Below, piece by piece: positions 52,248 through 59,695 of a stretch of DNA of 64,000 nt. The notes beneath the pieces are model-generated. The model ran no database searches. It worked only from the letters and a program-made list of their open reading frames with translations, and was not told where the DNA came from. Location: contig NZ_CP091788.1 in NCBI RefSeq assembly GCF_022024055.1, positions 1,488,001-1,552,000 on the forward strand. Reading direction: 5' to 3'. Position numbers and translations under genes: made by a program. Source of the stretch: Prevotella sp. E2-28 (GTDB lineage: Bacteria > Bacteroidota > Bacteroidia > Bacteroidales > Bacteroidaceae). Positions within the stretch are counted from its first letter, which is position 1. Every line of letters begins with the position of its first letter.

Positions 52248-53408
52248 ATGAGTGGTTTTAAGAATAATGGAAAATTGAAGCTGCTGATAATTGTGGGTAC
52301 TCGCCCTGAGATTATCAGATTGGCAGCTGTGATTAATAAGTGTAGAGAGTATTTTGACTGCTTACTGGCTCATACCGGCCAGAACTATGACTACAACCTG
52401 AATGGAGTATTCTTCAAGGACCTGAAGTTGGCAGATCCTGATGTGTATATGGAGGCCGTGGGCAATGACTTGGGTGAGACCATGGGTAACATCATTGCCA
52501 AGAGCTATCAGTTGATGGTGGAGGTGAAGCCTGATGCCGTACTGGTGTTGGGTGACACCAACAGCTGCCTCAGCGTGATTGGCGCTAAGCGCCTGCATAT
52601 CCCCATCTTCCACATGGAGGCGGGTAACCGCTGTAAGGACGAGTGTCTGCCAGAAGAAACAAATCGCCGCATTGTGGACATCATCTCAGATGTGAATATG
52701 GCTTACTCAGAACACGCAAGACGTTATCTGGCAGATACCGGACTGCCTAAAGAGCGTACCTATGTGACGGGTAGCCCTATGGCTGAGGTGCTGCATAATA
52801 ACTTGGCTGAGATTGAGGCCAGCGATATTCATAAGAGGCTTGGTCTGGAGAAGGGTAAGTACATTCTGCTCTCAGCTCACAGAGAAGAGAATATTGATAC
52901 GGAAAAGAACTTTATGAGTCTCTTTACCGCTATAAATAAGATGGCAGAGAAGTATGATATGCCTATTCTCTATAGTTGCCATCCTCGCAGCCGCAAGCGT
53001 CTCGAGGCCTCTGGCTTCAAGCTGGATAAGCGAGTTATTCAGCATGAGCCTCTGGGATTCCATGACTACAACTGCTTGCAGATGAATGCTTTTGCAGTGG
53101 TATCAGATAGCGGCACACTGCCTGAAGAAAGTAGTTTCTTCACCTCCGTTGGTCATCCTTTCCCTGCAATCTGCATCCGCACCTCTACCGAGCGTCCCGA
53201 GGCATTGGATAAAGCTTGTTTCTTCATTGCAGGTATTGATGAGAAGAGTTTACTTCAGGCAGTAGATACTGCTGTAACTATGAATCAGAATGGTGACTAC
53301 GGAATTCCCGTTCCTGACTATGTAGAAGAGAATGTATCTACTAAAGTTGTGAAGATTATCCAGTCATACACAGGTATTGTGAATAAAATGGTGTGGAGAA
53401 AATTTTAG
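52248..53408 (+). CDS. fnlC: UDP-N-acetylglucosamine 2-epimerase-type enzyme (FnlC/CapG-like)
   Basis: 386 residues. LLIIVGTRPEIIRLAAVI, HTGQNYDYNLNGVFF, VLVLGDTNSCLSVIGAKRL, HMEAGNRCKDECLPEETNRRIVD and SDSGTLPEESSFF are the signature of the non-hydrolysing 2-epimerase family in its FnlC/WbjD form. It performs the last step to UDP-N-acetyl-L-fucosamine after FnlA and FnlB. Starts 23 nt after the deleted cassette. Confidence 0.92.
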   Translation: MSGFKNNGKLKLLIIVGTRPEIIRLAAVINKCREYFDCLLAHTGQNYDYNLNGVFFKDLKLADPDVYMEAVGNDLGETMGNIIAKSYQLMVEVKPDAVLVLGDTNSCLSVIGAKRLHIPIFHMEAGNRCKDECLPEETNRRIVDIISDVNMAYSEHARRYLADTGLPKERTYVTGSPMAEVLHNNLAEIEASDIHKRLGLEKGKYILLSAHREENIDTEKNFMSLFTAINKMAEKYDMPILYSCHPRSRKRLEASGFKLDKRVIQHEPLGFHDYNCLQMNAFAVVSDSGTLPEESSFFTSVGHPFPAICIRTSTERPEALDKACFFIAGIDEKSLLQAVDTAVTMNQNGDYGIPVPDYVEENVSTKVVKIIQSYTGIVNKMVWRKF

Positions 53409-53412
53409 TATT

Positions 53413-54534
53413 GTGAAGAAGCTGAATGATAATCAGCTGGCATTCTTCGCCTTGGTAAAAGCAGGGCTCTGGCAACGAGATATATGGCTTTCGCCTTTTT
53501 GTAATATAGATTATGAGGAGGTAATGTGCATTGCTGAAGAGCAGGCAGTAGTAGGACTTGTGACGGCAGGACTGGATTGTGTTCAAGATGTAAAAAAACC
53601 TCAACAAATTGTACTCCAATTTATTGGTCAATCTTTGCTGATAGAACAGCAGAACAACGAGTTAAATATATATTTGGAAAAATTAATTGACCTACTTCGT
53701 CAAGAGGATGTTTATGCGGTTTTAGTAAAGGGCCAAGGAATTGCTCAATGTTATGAAAAACCTTTATGGAGAGCGAGCGGGGATGTTGACCTGTTACTGA
53801 ACAATACGAATTATGAGAAGGCAAAGAAGGTGCTGATTCCAATCGCGTTGTCAGTTGATATGGAGTATACATCGTTTAAGCATTTAGGGATGACTATGGA
53901 GGGGGGCTTCGTGGTGGAACTTCATGGAACAATGCATAGTCGCTTATCAAGACGGATCGATAAAGTTATTGATGAAGTACAGAAAGATATTTTTAATGGA
54001 GGAAATGTGAGGCCTTGGAATAATGGTAACACAACCGTCTTTCTTCCGTCGCCTGATAATGATATAATCATGATTTTTACCCACATCCTGCGACATTTCT
54101 TTTTTGAGGGAATAGGACTAAGGCAAATCTGTGACTGGTGCAGGCTGCTGTGGACTTTCCGTTCTGAGATTGATGTGAAATTACTGGAGAAACGGCTATG
54201 TGAGGCAGGCCTGATAACGGAATGGAAAGCTTTTGCTGCTTTTGCTGTTGATTGGCTAGGAATGCCAGTAAAAGCTATGCCGTTATATTCGGCAGATAAG
54301 CGATGGTCGCAGAAAGCAGCTAAGATATGTGCTGATGTCTTGAACGTGGGAAACTTTGGTCATAATCAGATACGTGATTATAGTGGGATGAATTATCTGT
54401 TACGAAAGTTCGTTTCTGCATATAGGAGAATGCGCGATATGCTACGACATTTTTCAATATTTCCGAAAGACTCTATTGTGTTCTATGGAGAAGTGATGAG
54501 AACCGGTCTACATGCAGCAGTAAGAGGGGAGTAA
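53413..54534 (+). CDS. Nucleotidyltransferase-fold protein (NTP_transf_5-like)
   Basis: 373 residues from GTG at 53413. VYAVLVKGQGIAQCYEKPLWRASGDVDLLLN (near residues 100-130) matches the uncharacterised nucleotidyltransferase family, with the G-D-V-D-L metal site. Relatives occur in polysaccharide and peptide-modification loci, where they may transfer a nucleotide or act as adapter proteins. Function unknown. Confidence 0.72.
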   Translation: MKKLNDNQLAFFALVKAGLWQRDIWLSPFCNIDYEEVMCIAEEQAVVGLVTAGLDCVQDVKKPQQIVLQFIGQSLLIEQQNNELNIYLEKLIDLLRQEDVYAVLVKGQGIAQCYEKPLWRASGDVDLLLNNTNYEKAKKVLIPIALSVDMEYTSFKHLGMTMEGGFVVELHGTMHSRLSRRIDKVIDEVQKDIFNGGNVRPWNNGNTTVFLPSPDNDIIMIFTHILRHFFFEGIGLRQICDWCRLLWTFRSEIDVKLLEKRLCEAGLITEWKAFAAFAVDWLGMPVKAMPLYSADKRWSQKAAKICADVLNVGNFGHNQIRDYSGMNYLLRKFVSAYRRMRDMLRHFSIFPKDSIVFYGEVMRTGLHAAVRGE

Positions 54535-54789
54535 AAATGTCTGAATGATGATGTATAAAGGCTGAAACAAGTTTCGTAGGAGTTATGAATCTACGAAAGA
54601 GCATGAAGGTACTCTGGCGAGTAAGTCATCAACTTTAATAATAAGAAAATTAGTCATATACTTACGACTGCTAAATCATATACTTAGGAGTGCTAAACCA
54701 TATACTTAGGAGGGCTAAGTAACATACTTCTTGTTACTAAATAACTAAGATTTAGAATAATTACTTTGATATATATATATAATTCAGTT
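54535..54789. other. Intergenic region before the WecA-like gene
   Basis: 255 nt. It contains a perfect 8-bp inverted repeat TTTCGTAG/CTACGAAA (54572-54579, 54591-54598), a 22-bp tandem repeat (54654-54729), and an AT-rich stretch with TACTTTG and alternating TA just before ATG 54790. This may be a separate promoter and control region for the initiating transferase. Confidence 0.5.
54654..54729 (+). repeat. 22-bp tandem repeat (three units and a part)
   Basis: Units at 54654-54675, 54676-54697 and 54698-54719 follow the pattern yCATATACTTAsGAsTGCTAAr, and a fourth stops after TAACATACTT. The 22-bp period is close to two helical turns, as for an array of binding sites on one face of DNA. It lies about 60 bp upstream of the WecA-like start. 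Confidence 0.7.
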
Positions 54790-55887
54790 ATGACATTGTT
54801 TTTAACTTATACTATAATTGCGATATTGCTGCTTGTTGCAGAACTTGTGTATTTTAAGGTGGCGGATCATTTTAATATCATTGATAAGCCGAATGAGCGT
54901 TCTTCGCATAGCACTATTGTGCTGCGTGGCGGGGGCATCATATTTGCAATTTCGATGCTGGTCTGGTTCATGCTACAGGTTCTTGAGACCTTCGGAACAA
55001 GCGGCGAAGCCGAGCGAATGGTTAGGGATTATCTGCCATTTCTCATTGGTCTGGTGCTGATATGCGGGGTGAGCTTCTGGGATGATGTGAAGTCGTTGCC
55101 AGATAAAGTCAGGCTTATCGCGCAATTCCTTTCCATGGGACTAGCAGCATGGTGTATGATTCAGGGTTCGGAGTTGATGGCTCTAGATTGGTACTGGTTG
55201 ATTCTAATTGGTATTGCAGCATTAATTGTATTTGTAGGAGCCACGAACATCATCAATTTCATGGATGGTATCAATGGCATCACGGCAGGGTATAGTCTCG
55301 CAGTGCTTGTGCCGCTCGCGTTGCTCAATGATTCAAGTTTATCAAGAATTGGAGAATTAGAGAATAAAACAGCTGGATTCATAGAGGAGTCATATTTGAT
55401 TGTGGCAATCATCGGCGTACTGGTGTTCTGCATCTTCAACTTCCGTCCTAAGGGTAAAGCAAAGTGTTTTGCGGGGGATGTGGGATCGATTGGTATTGCT
55501 TTCATCATGCTTTTTGCTATCGGTAAATTGATTGTGCAGACAGGGGATATCACTTATCTGATTCTGCTGCTTGTATATGGCGTGGATGGCTGCTTGACCA
55601 TCATCCATCGTATCATATTGCATGAGAACCTGGGTGAGGCGCATCGTAAACATGCGTTTCAGTTGATGGCAAATGAGTTGAAGATAGGACATGTGAAGGT
55701 GACGTTGCTATATATGACGATGCAGCTGACTGTTTCATTGGGATTTGTCTTCCTGTGTCCAGATACAGTTGCTGCGCACTGGATATACTTCGTTGGTGCT
55801 CTCCTAGTCCTCAGTGTGGCGTATGTGCTCTTCAAGATGAAGTATTATCATCTGCATGCGGAATACTTGGCGTCTCTCAAAAGTTGA
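54790..55887 (+). CDS. WecA/WbpL-like undecaprenyl-phosphate sugar-1-phosphate transferase
   Basis: 365 residues from ATG 54790, about ten to eleven membrane segments. Family motifs: IIDKPNERSSHS, DDVKSLPDKVRL, NIINFMDGINGITAG and KCFAGDVGSIGIAF, with metal-binding aspartates. It starts the repeat unit by placing a HexNAc-1-phosphate (perhaps FucNAc or QuiNAc) on undecaprenyl phosphate. A short stretch in the loop after the second segment (54999-55019, encoding SGEAER) matches an intergenic repeat at 62669. The stop TGA lies in the arm of cassette 3. Confidence 0.9.
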   Translation: MTLFLTYTIIAILLLVAELVYFKVADHFNIIDKPNERSSHSTIVLRGGGIIFAISMLVWFMLQVLETFGTSGEAERMVRDYLPFLIGLVLICGVSFWDDVKSLPDKVRLIAQFLSMGLAAWCMIQGSELMALDWYWLILIGIAALIVFVGATNIINFMDGINGITAGYSLAVLVPLALLNDSSLSRIGELENKTAGFIEESYLIVAIIGVLVFCIFNFRPKGKAKCFAGDVGSIGIAFIMLFAIGKLIVQTGDITYLILLLVYGVDGCLTIIHRIILHENLGEAHRKHAFQLMANELKIGHVKVTLLYMTMQLTVSLGFVFLCPDTVAAHWIYFVGALLVLSVAYVLFKMKYYHLHAEYLASLKS

Positions 55888-56465
55888 GAGTTGAGTGTGT
55901 AGAGTTGAGAGACAGTCGCGCTTCGCGATAGTTGAGAGTGGATAGATCAGTGTTTAGAGTCAGATAGAAAGAAAAAAGTGCTGCTTTTGGCGGAGTTCTC
56001 TAAACTCTACACTATGAACACTAAACTTTAAAAATCGAAATTAAATGGAGATTTTTGGATATAGAAAGTTGATAGCATATCAGAAGGGAAAGGACGTTGT
56101 TAAACGTACCTATCAACTTTTGAAAAAGTTCCCTTCTGATGAAAAGCACGCCATGTGCAACCAGTTGAGACGTGCATCTGTCTCTATAACTTCAAACATA
56201 GCAGAAGGTGTAAACCGCTATTCGGTAAAAGATAAATCGCATTTCATTGAGATGTCGTATGGCTCCTTAATGGAGGTTTCATCTCAATTTGAAATTGCAG
56301 AGGAATTAGGTTATATAACAACAGAGGAACGTGTGAGTATGGATAAGTTGATAGAGGAAGAAGCCAGATTACTGTCTGGGCTTCAAAACTCTTATAAACA
56401 ATCAACTAATTCAACTGACTCTAAACACTGAACTCTACACTCTACACTCTAAACACTACACTTTA
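55874..56465 (+). mobile_element. Inverted-repeat cassette 3 carrying an S23/IVS four-helix-bundle gene
   Basis: CAGTGTTTAGAGTCA (55948-55962) and TGACTCTAAACACTG (56416-56430) are a perfect 15-bp inverted repeat, and further GTGTAGAGTTGAGAG / CTCTACACTCTACAC blocks extend it. On the left side an additional right-type arm (about 55995-56031, CTCTAAACTCTACACT) makes a complete gene-less palindrome before the gene. The element begins with CTCTCAA/TTGAGAG around the WecA-like stop codon and ends 5 nt before wbuC. The enclosed gene stops inside the right arm. Confidence 0.65.
56045..56431 (+). CDS. Four-helix-bundle protein, 23S rRNA intervening-sequence (S23) family
   Basis: 128 residues. FGYRKLIAYQKGKDVVKRTYQLLKKFP, SDEKHAMCNQLRRASVSITSNIAEG and FIEMSYGSLMEVSSQFEIAEELGYI are the family hallmarks. 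Relatives are encoded within 23S rRNA intervening sequences and related to the Avd accessory of diversity-generating retroelements; the biochemical role is unknown. No reverse transcriptase or variable repeat is present here. The last codons (TDSKH) are supplied by the inverted-repeat arm of cassette 3. Confidence 0.9.
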   Translation: MEIFGYRKLIAYQKGKDVVKRTYQLLKKFPSDEKHAMCNQLRRASVSITSNIAEGVNRYSVKDKSHFIEMSYGSLMEVSSQFEIAEELGYITTEERVSMDKLIEEEARLLSGLQNSYKQSTNSTDSKH

Positions 56466-56470
56466 CAAAA

Positions 56471-56884
56471 ATGACAATTAACCAAGAATTACTGGAAAAA
56501 CTGTTCGAAGAGGCGAAGGTAAATCCTCGCCTTAGGACGAATCTGGACCTGAGGACATCGGCAGAGGATGGATCGCAACGCATGCTGAATGCCATGCTGC
56601 CAGGAACGGAAGTGGCGATACATAGACACCCGATGAGTAATGAGAATGTGATTCTCATTAAAGGGCGATTGGATGAAGTGCTGTATGAAGAAGTGACTTC
56701 TGCAGATGGCAAAGTAACTCTGAAAGAGACGGAGCGTATACATCTGTGTCCAGAAGAGGGTGTGTACGGATGTCAGGTGCCGAAAGGGGTTTGGCATACC
56801 GTGGAGGTGATTGAACCATCGGTTATCTACGAAGGTAAGGATGGTAAGTATGGTGAGGATGGAAGTGAGACGTATAAAGGATGA
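56471..56884 (+). CDS. wbuC: WbuC-family cupin-fold metalloprotein
   Basis: 137 residues. RTNLDLRTSAEDGSQRMLNAMLPGTEVAIHRHPMSNENVILIKG is the WbuC cupin core, with HRHP as metal ligands. WbuC genes occur at the ends of many O-antigen and capsule loci with FucNAc, in keeping with the fnl genes here. Exact function unknown. It is the last clear polysaccharide gene. Confidence 0.85.
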   Translation: MTINQELLEKLFEEAKVNPRLRTNLDLRTSAEDGSQRMLNAMLPGTEVAIHRHPMSNENVILIKGRLDEVLYEEVTSADGKVTLKETERIHLCPEEGVYGCQVPKGVWHTVEVIEPSVIYEGKDGKYGEDGSETYKG

Positions 56885-56894
56885 AGGCTGAGGT

Positions 56895-57074
56895 ATGATG
56901 GAAGATGTTGTTGCTCGGTTACGTACTTTTATTGAGAACGAGATGCGGTCGTGCTCGATGGATTACGGGTGTATAACACCTGTATATGTTCAAAGAGCAT
57001 GGGGAGGTAGAGTTGCTATAGAAGATATAACGCAAGGACTCGCGGAATTGCGAAAACAGGGATTTATGAGATGA
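56895..57074 (+). CDS. Small hypothetical protein
   Basis: 59 residues from ATG at 56895: MMEDVVARLRTFIENEM..., ending DITQGLAELRKQGFMR. The ending looks like the recognition helix and wing of a small winged-helix fold, but this is uncertain. It begins 10 nt after wbuC and ends 65 nt before the dGTPase, with a hairpin in between. Confidence 0.5.
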   Translation: MMEDVVARLRTFIENEMRSCSMDYGCITPVYVQRAWGGRVAIEDITQGLAELRKQGFMR

Positions 57075-57080
57075 AGGATA

Positions 57081-57113
57081 ACAGCTGCGGTTGAAGAAAC
57101 TGTGGCTGTTTGT
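57081..57113 (+). terminator. Weak terminator-like hairpin, related to that at 63781
   Basis: ACAGCTGCGGTT and AACTGTGGCTGT pair with mismatches around GAAG, then TTTGT. It shares sequence as well as shape with the terminator at 63781-63815 (ACAGCTGCG...GCTGTTT). It may end the polysaccharide transcript. Confidence 0.4.
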
Positions 57114-57139
57114 AGTCTTATTAATGGAGATTAAGTACT

Positions 57140-58639
57140 ATGGACAAGGGAAAAGTTTATTCAATTGATTGGGAGAAATATCTGCAACCTGAGAGACTAA
57201 GACAGTCAGGAACCCATGCATCAATAGAATGGGATAGTAGAAACCAATTTGAGAGCGATTTTGGGAGGGTGATTTTCTGTCCTGCAATCAGAAGAATGCA
57301 CGACAAGACACAGGTAATCCCCTTGACAAGTGGTGATACCATACTGACACGCCTTACTCATTCTATGCAGGTGATGAGCGTGGCTGAGTCGTTTGCTCAT
57401 TATTATACGAGGTCTGAGAGTTTTATTAGAACATACGGAGAAAAGGCGTATGCCTATGATGCTAGTATTTCTGCTATACTAAGAACGGCAGCGCTGCTGC
57501 ATGATATAGGGAATCCGCCATTCGGTCATTTCGGTGAGATTACAATTCAGAATTATTTCAAGAAATATCTGGAGGATCATCATATCATTAAAGAAAGGCA
57601 GGCATGGGACTTTACTCAGTTTGATGGAAATGCATTGGGGCTGAGAATAGTTTCGATGTTGCAATATACAGGAACGCTTGACGGACTGAATCTGACTTAT
57701 CCCACACTTGGGGCTTATTTGAAGTATCCCAATAAGGGTAAGGCCAATGGCGATGGATATGTGGGAGAGCATAAACATGGGATATTTGAAACCGAGGAAG
57801 CGCTATTTGATAAGATAGTGTCATGTTGCAACATGAAGGTGGATGATAAGAGGATAAAACGCCATCCTTTATCGTTCTTGGTTGAAGCTGCTGATAGTAT
57901 ATGTTATGGCACCATGGATATGGAGGACGGTTATAATATACAGTGGTACACGTTCGACAATATGGTTGAAACCCTTAACAAATATATCTACCAGATTGCG
58001 ATAAAGAATAAGAAAGTGGATGCTCTGAAGAAGTATTTGACTGATGCAAAGAAGCCAGAAACATTCTCTATTGAGAAACTGATTGGATTTAATAGAAAAT
58101 GGAAAGATGGAACAGAAAAGGATAAGAGGAGACTTATACTTGATTTTCGCGTTGCGCTGATTGGCTATCTGACGAAGTTGGCTATAGATAACTTTGAGAA
58201 CAACTTAGAAGCTATTGATAAGGGGGAATATTCGAATGAACTTCTGAAGGATGATGATCTCGACGTGTTTGGTGCTCTGAGTGACTTTGCTCAGCGTAAG
58301 ATTATAGCAAGACGTGACATTCAGGAACTGGAGCTTACTGGCAATTCTGTTATCAATGGGTTGCTGGATATTTTGATGAGTTATGCTTTCAGTGAAGACA
58401 AGAAGTTCAGGAAGAAGATTAAAGCTGTTATTTCCAAGAGTAGGATGGAGGCCACATTGCATGAGAATTTTAACAAGGAAGTGCGATTCAAGACTTTTAA
58501 TGAGGAGGACTTGTGGAACTTTGATATTGAGCAGCTAGATAACTATAGTAAACTGAGGCTGATCGTGGACTTTGTGGCGAGTATGACTGATAAGTACTCG
58601 TTGGAGCTGTATCAGAAATTTGCGGGGTTGAAGATGTGA
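57140..58639 (+). CDS. dgt: dGTP triphosphohydrolase (HD domain)
   Basis: 499 residues, close to E. coli Dgt length. The HD-domain metal ligands are seen in RLTHSMQV (H74) and LLHDIGNPPFGHFGE (H121, D122), and the last aspartate in LVEAADSICYGTMDMEDG (near residue 253). FCPAIRRMHDKTQV is typical of Dgt. The enzyme cuts dGTP (and sometimes other dNTPs) to deoxynucleoside and triphosphate. dGTPases are known to protect against phages by emptying dNTP pools. Its neighbours here are accessory genes, not DNA-metabolism genes. Confidence 0.9.
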   Translation: MDKGKVYSIDWEKYLQPERLRQSGTHASIEWDSRNQFESDFGRVIFCPAIRRMHDKTQVIPLTSGDTILTRLTHSMQVMSVAESFAHYYTRSESFIRTYGEKAYAYDASISAILRTAALLHDIGNPPFGHFGEITIQNYFKKYLEDHHIIKERQAWDFTQFDGNALGLRIVSMLQYTGTLDGLNLTYPTLGAYLKYPNKGKANGDGYVGEHKHGIFETEEALFDKIVSCCNMKVDDKRIKRHPLSFLVEAADSICYGTMDMEDGYNIQWYTFDNMVETLNKYIYQIAIKNKKVDALKKYLTDAKKPETFSIEKLIGFNRKWKDGTEKDKRRLILDFRVALIGYLTKLAIDNFENNLEAIDKGEYSNELLKDDDLDVFGALSDFAQRKIIARRDIQELELTGNSVINGLLDILMSYAFSEDKKFRKKIKAVISKSRMEATLHENFNKEVRFKTFNEEDLWNFDIEQLDNYSKLRLIVDFVASMTDKYSLELYQKFAGLKM

Positions 58640-58661
58640 GGGGGGAAGAATGAGTGAATAA

Positions 58662-58687
58662 GGTGGTAAATTTGAAAGTGGTAGGAG
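58662..58687 (+). repeat. Translation-initiation-region repeat, copy 1
   Basis: GGTGGTAAATTTGAAAG followed by TGGTAGGAG matches 59665-59690 at 23 of 26 positions. Both lie upstream of genes of the same operon, and both are followed within a few bases by ATGACG. Confidence 0.5.
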
Positions 58688-58727
58688 CATATGACGTAGG
58701 AAGAAAGATGGTACCGATTGATACAAT

Positions 58728-59639
58728 ATGGGGAAGATAACAGATTTGCTTGATGCTATTAATGTTGCGAATGAGAATACGGAAGAATTGTATGAAATCT
58801 TTCGGATGGTAACAGATTTCGATTATCCTGTCATCAGGTTTAATATTTACAGCGGATCTGGAATGATTCGGCAACGAGTCAACAAAAAAGGCGAGGATTT
58901 TGAAAAAGTCTCTGAATTGAGTTATCCTCCATTTGACTGTGTGACTGGCTACGAACGAGCTAATGTGCCATATCAGCCGATGTTTTATGCGTGTTCTTTT
59001 CCTACAGATTATAATGATGAGAATACACCGCCACCTCGAGTTGTGTCTCTACAGGAAACCTCTTCGTTCTTTAGAGATAAAGTAGCCAGCGGTATCGAGA
59101 GAAGTACTGTATCCCGTTGGGAAGTGGTGAAAGATTTGGAATTAGTGGCCCTGCCATTCTTAGCAGATTATACGATGGCATGTAAAGACATTAAGACTAT
59201 CAAAGACGACTGGAATGAAGCTGTTAAAACCAACACGTTGAATCAAAATGGACTGGAACTTGTTGAATATATGGCAAGGGAGATTGGAAAGACATTTGCG
59301 AGTAATGTGGAATATTTCAAGATAGCCAATTTCGTGAACTATTTGCTAAACGTAAATGAGAAGACGAAAGCAGTAGATGGAATCATATATCCGTCAGTTC
59401 CTGCTGCAGGATCGGGATTTAATATGGCGATTAAACCATCAGTAGTAGACGAGAAGATTATGTTTGTTGGAGCCTCACTAAGTCATCTGCTGAAAAAAGG
59501 AGAACAATCATATCTGCATGTTGTGAATAAAAGTATATCTGTGGAGGATGGACATATTACTTACCAAGATAATGTGATGAGTGATGAGGAGAAGAAGATG
59601 TACAATTCTTATGCAGAAGGGTTGGAAATGAGGAACTAA
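58728..59639 (+). CDS. RES-domain-like protein (possible NAD-degrading toxin fold)
   Basis: 303 residues. The segment LSYPPFDCVTGYERANVPYQPMFYACSFPTD (R77, N79, Y87) and GIIYPSVPAAGSGFNMAI (Y221, S223, N232) recall the RES fold, where an arginine, a tyrosine and a serine bind NAD+. RES toxins break down NAD+ and are usually held by a Xre antitoxin, but no such gene adjoins. Placement between a dGTPase and two membrane proteins suggests a multi-gene system. The family call is from motif shape only. Confidence 0.5.
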   Translation: MGKITDLLDAINVANENTEELYEIFRMVTDFDYPVIRFNIYSGSGMIRQRVNKKGEDFEKVSELSYPPFDCVTGYERANVPYQPMFYACSFPTDYNDENTPPPRVVSLQETSSFFRDKVASGIERSTVSRWEVVKDLELVALPFLADYTMACKDIKTIKDDWNEAVKTNTLNQNGLELVEYMAREIGKTFASNVEYFKIANFVNYLLNVNEKTKAVDGIIYPSVPAAGSGFNMAIKPSVVDEKIMFVGASLSHLLKKGEQSYLHVVNKSISVEDGHITYQDNVMSDEEKKMYNSYAEGLEMRN

Positions 59640-59640
59640 G

Positions 59641-59690
59641 GGTGGCACATTTCATTCCGATAGGGGTGGTACATTTGAAAGCGATAGGAG
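59641..59690 (+). repeat. Translation-initiation-region repeat, copies 2 and 3
   Basis: Two tandem units, GGTGGCACATTTCATTCCG (59641 on) and GGTGGTACATTTGAAAGCG (59665 on), resemble the unit at 58662. They decide the start of the next gene: ATG at 59696 just after them, rather than the in-frame GTG at 59642 that lies within them. Confidence 0.5.
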
Positions 59691-59695
59691 AAGCT

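Noticed and set aside
54654..54729. CRISPR array
   Set aside because: Units are contiguous 22-bp repeats without unique spacers, and no cas genes are present.
56045..56431. Diversity-generating retroelement, because the S23-type protein resembles Avd
   Set aside because: No reverse transcriptase, template repeat or variable repeat was found nearby.
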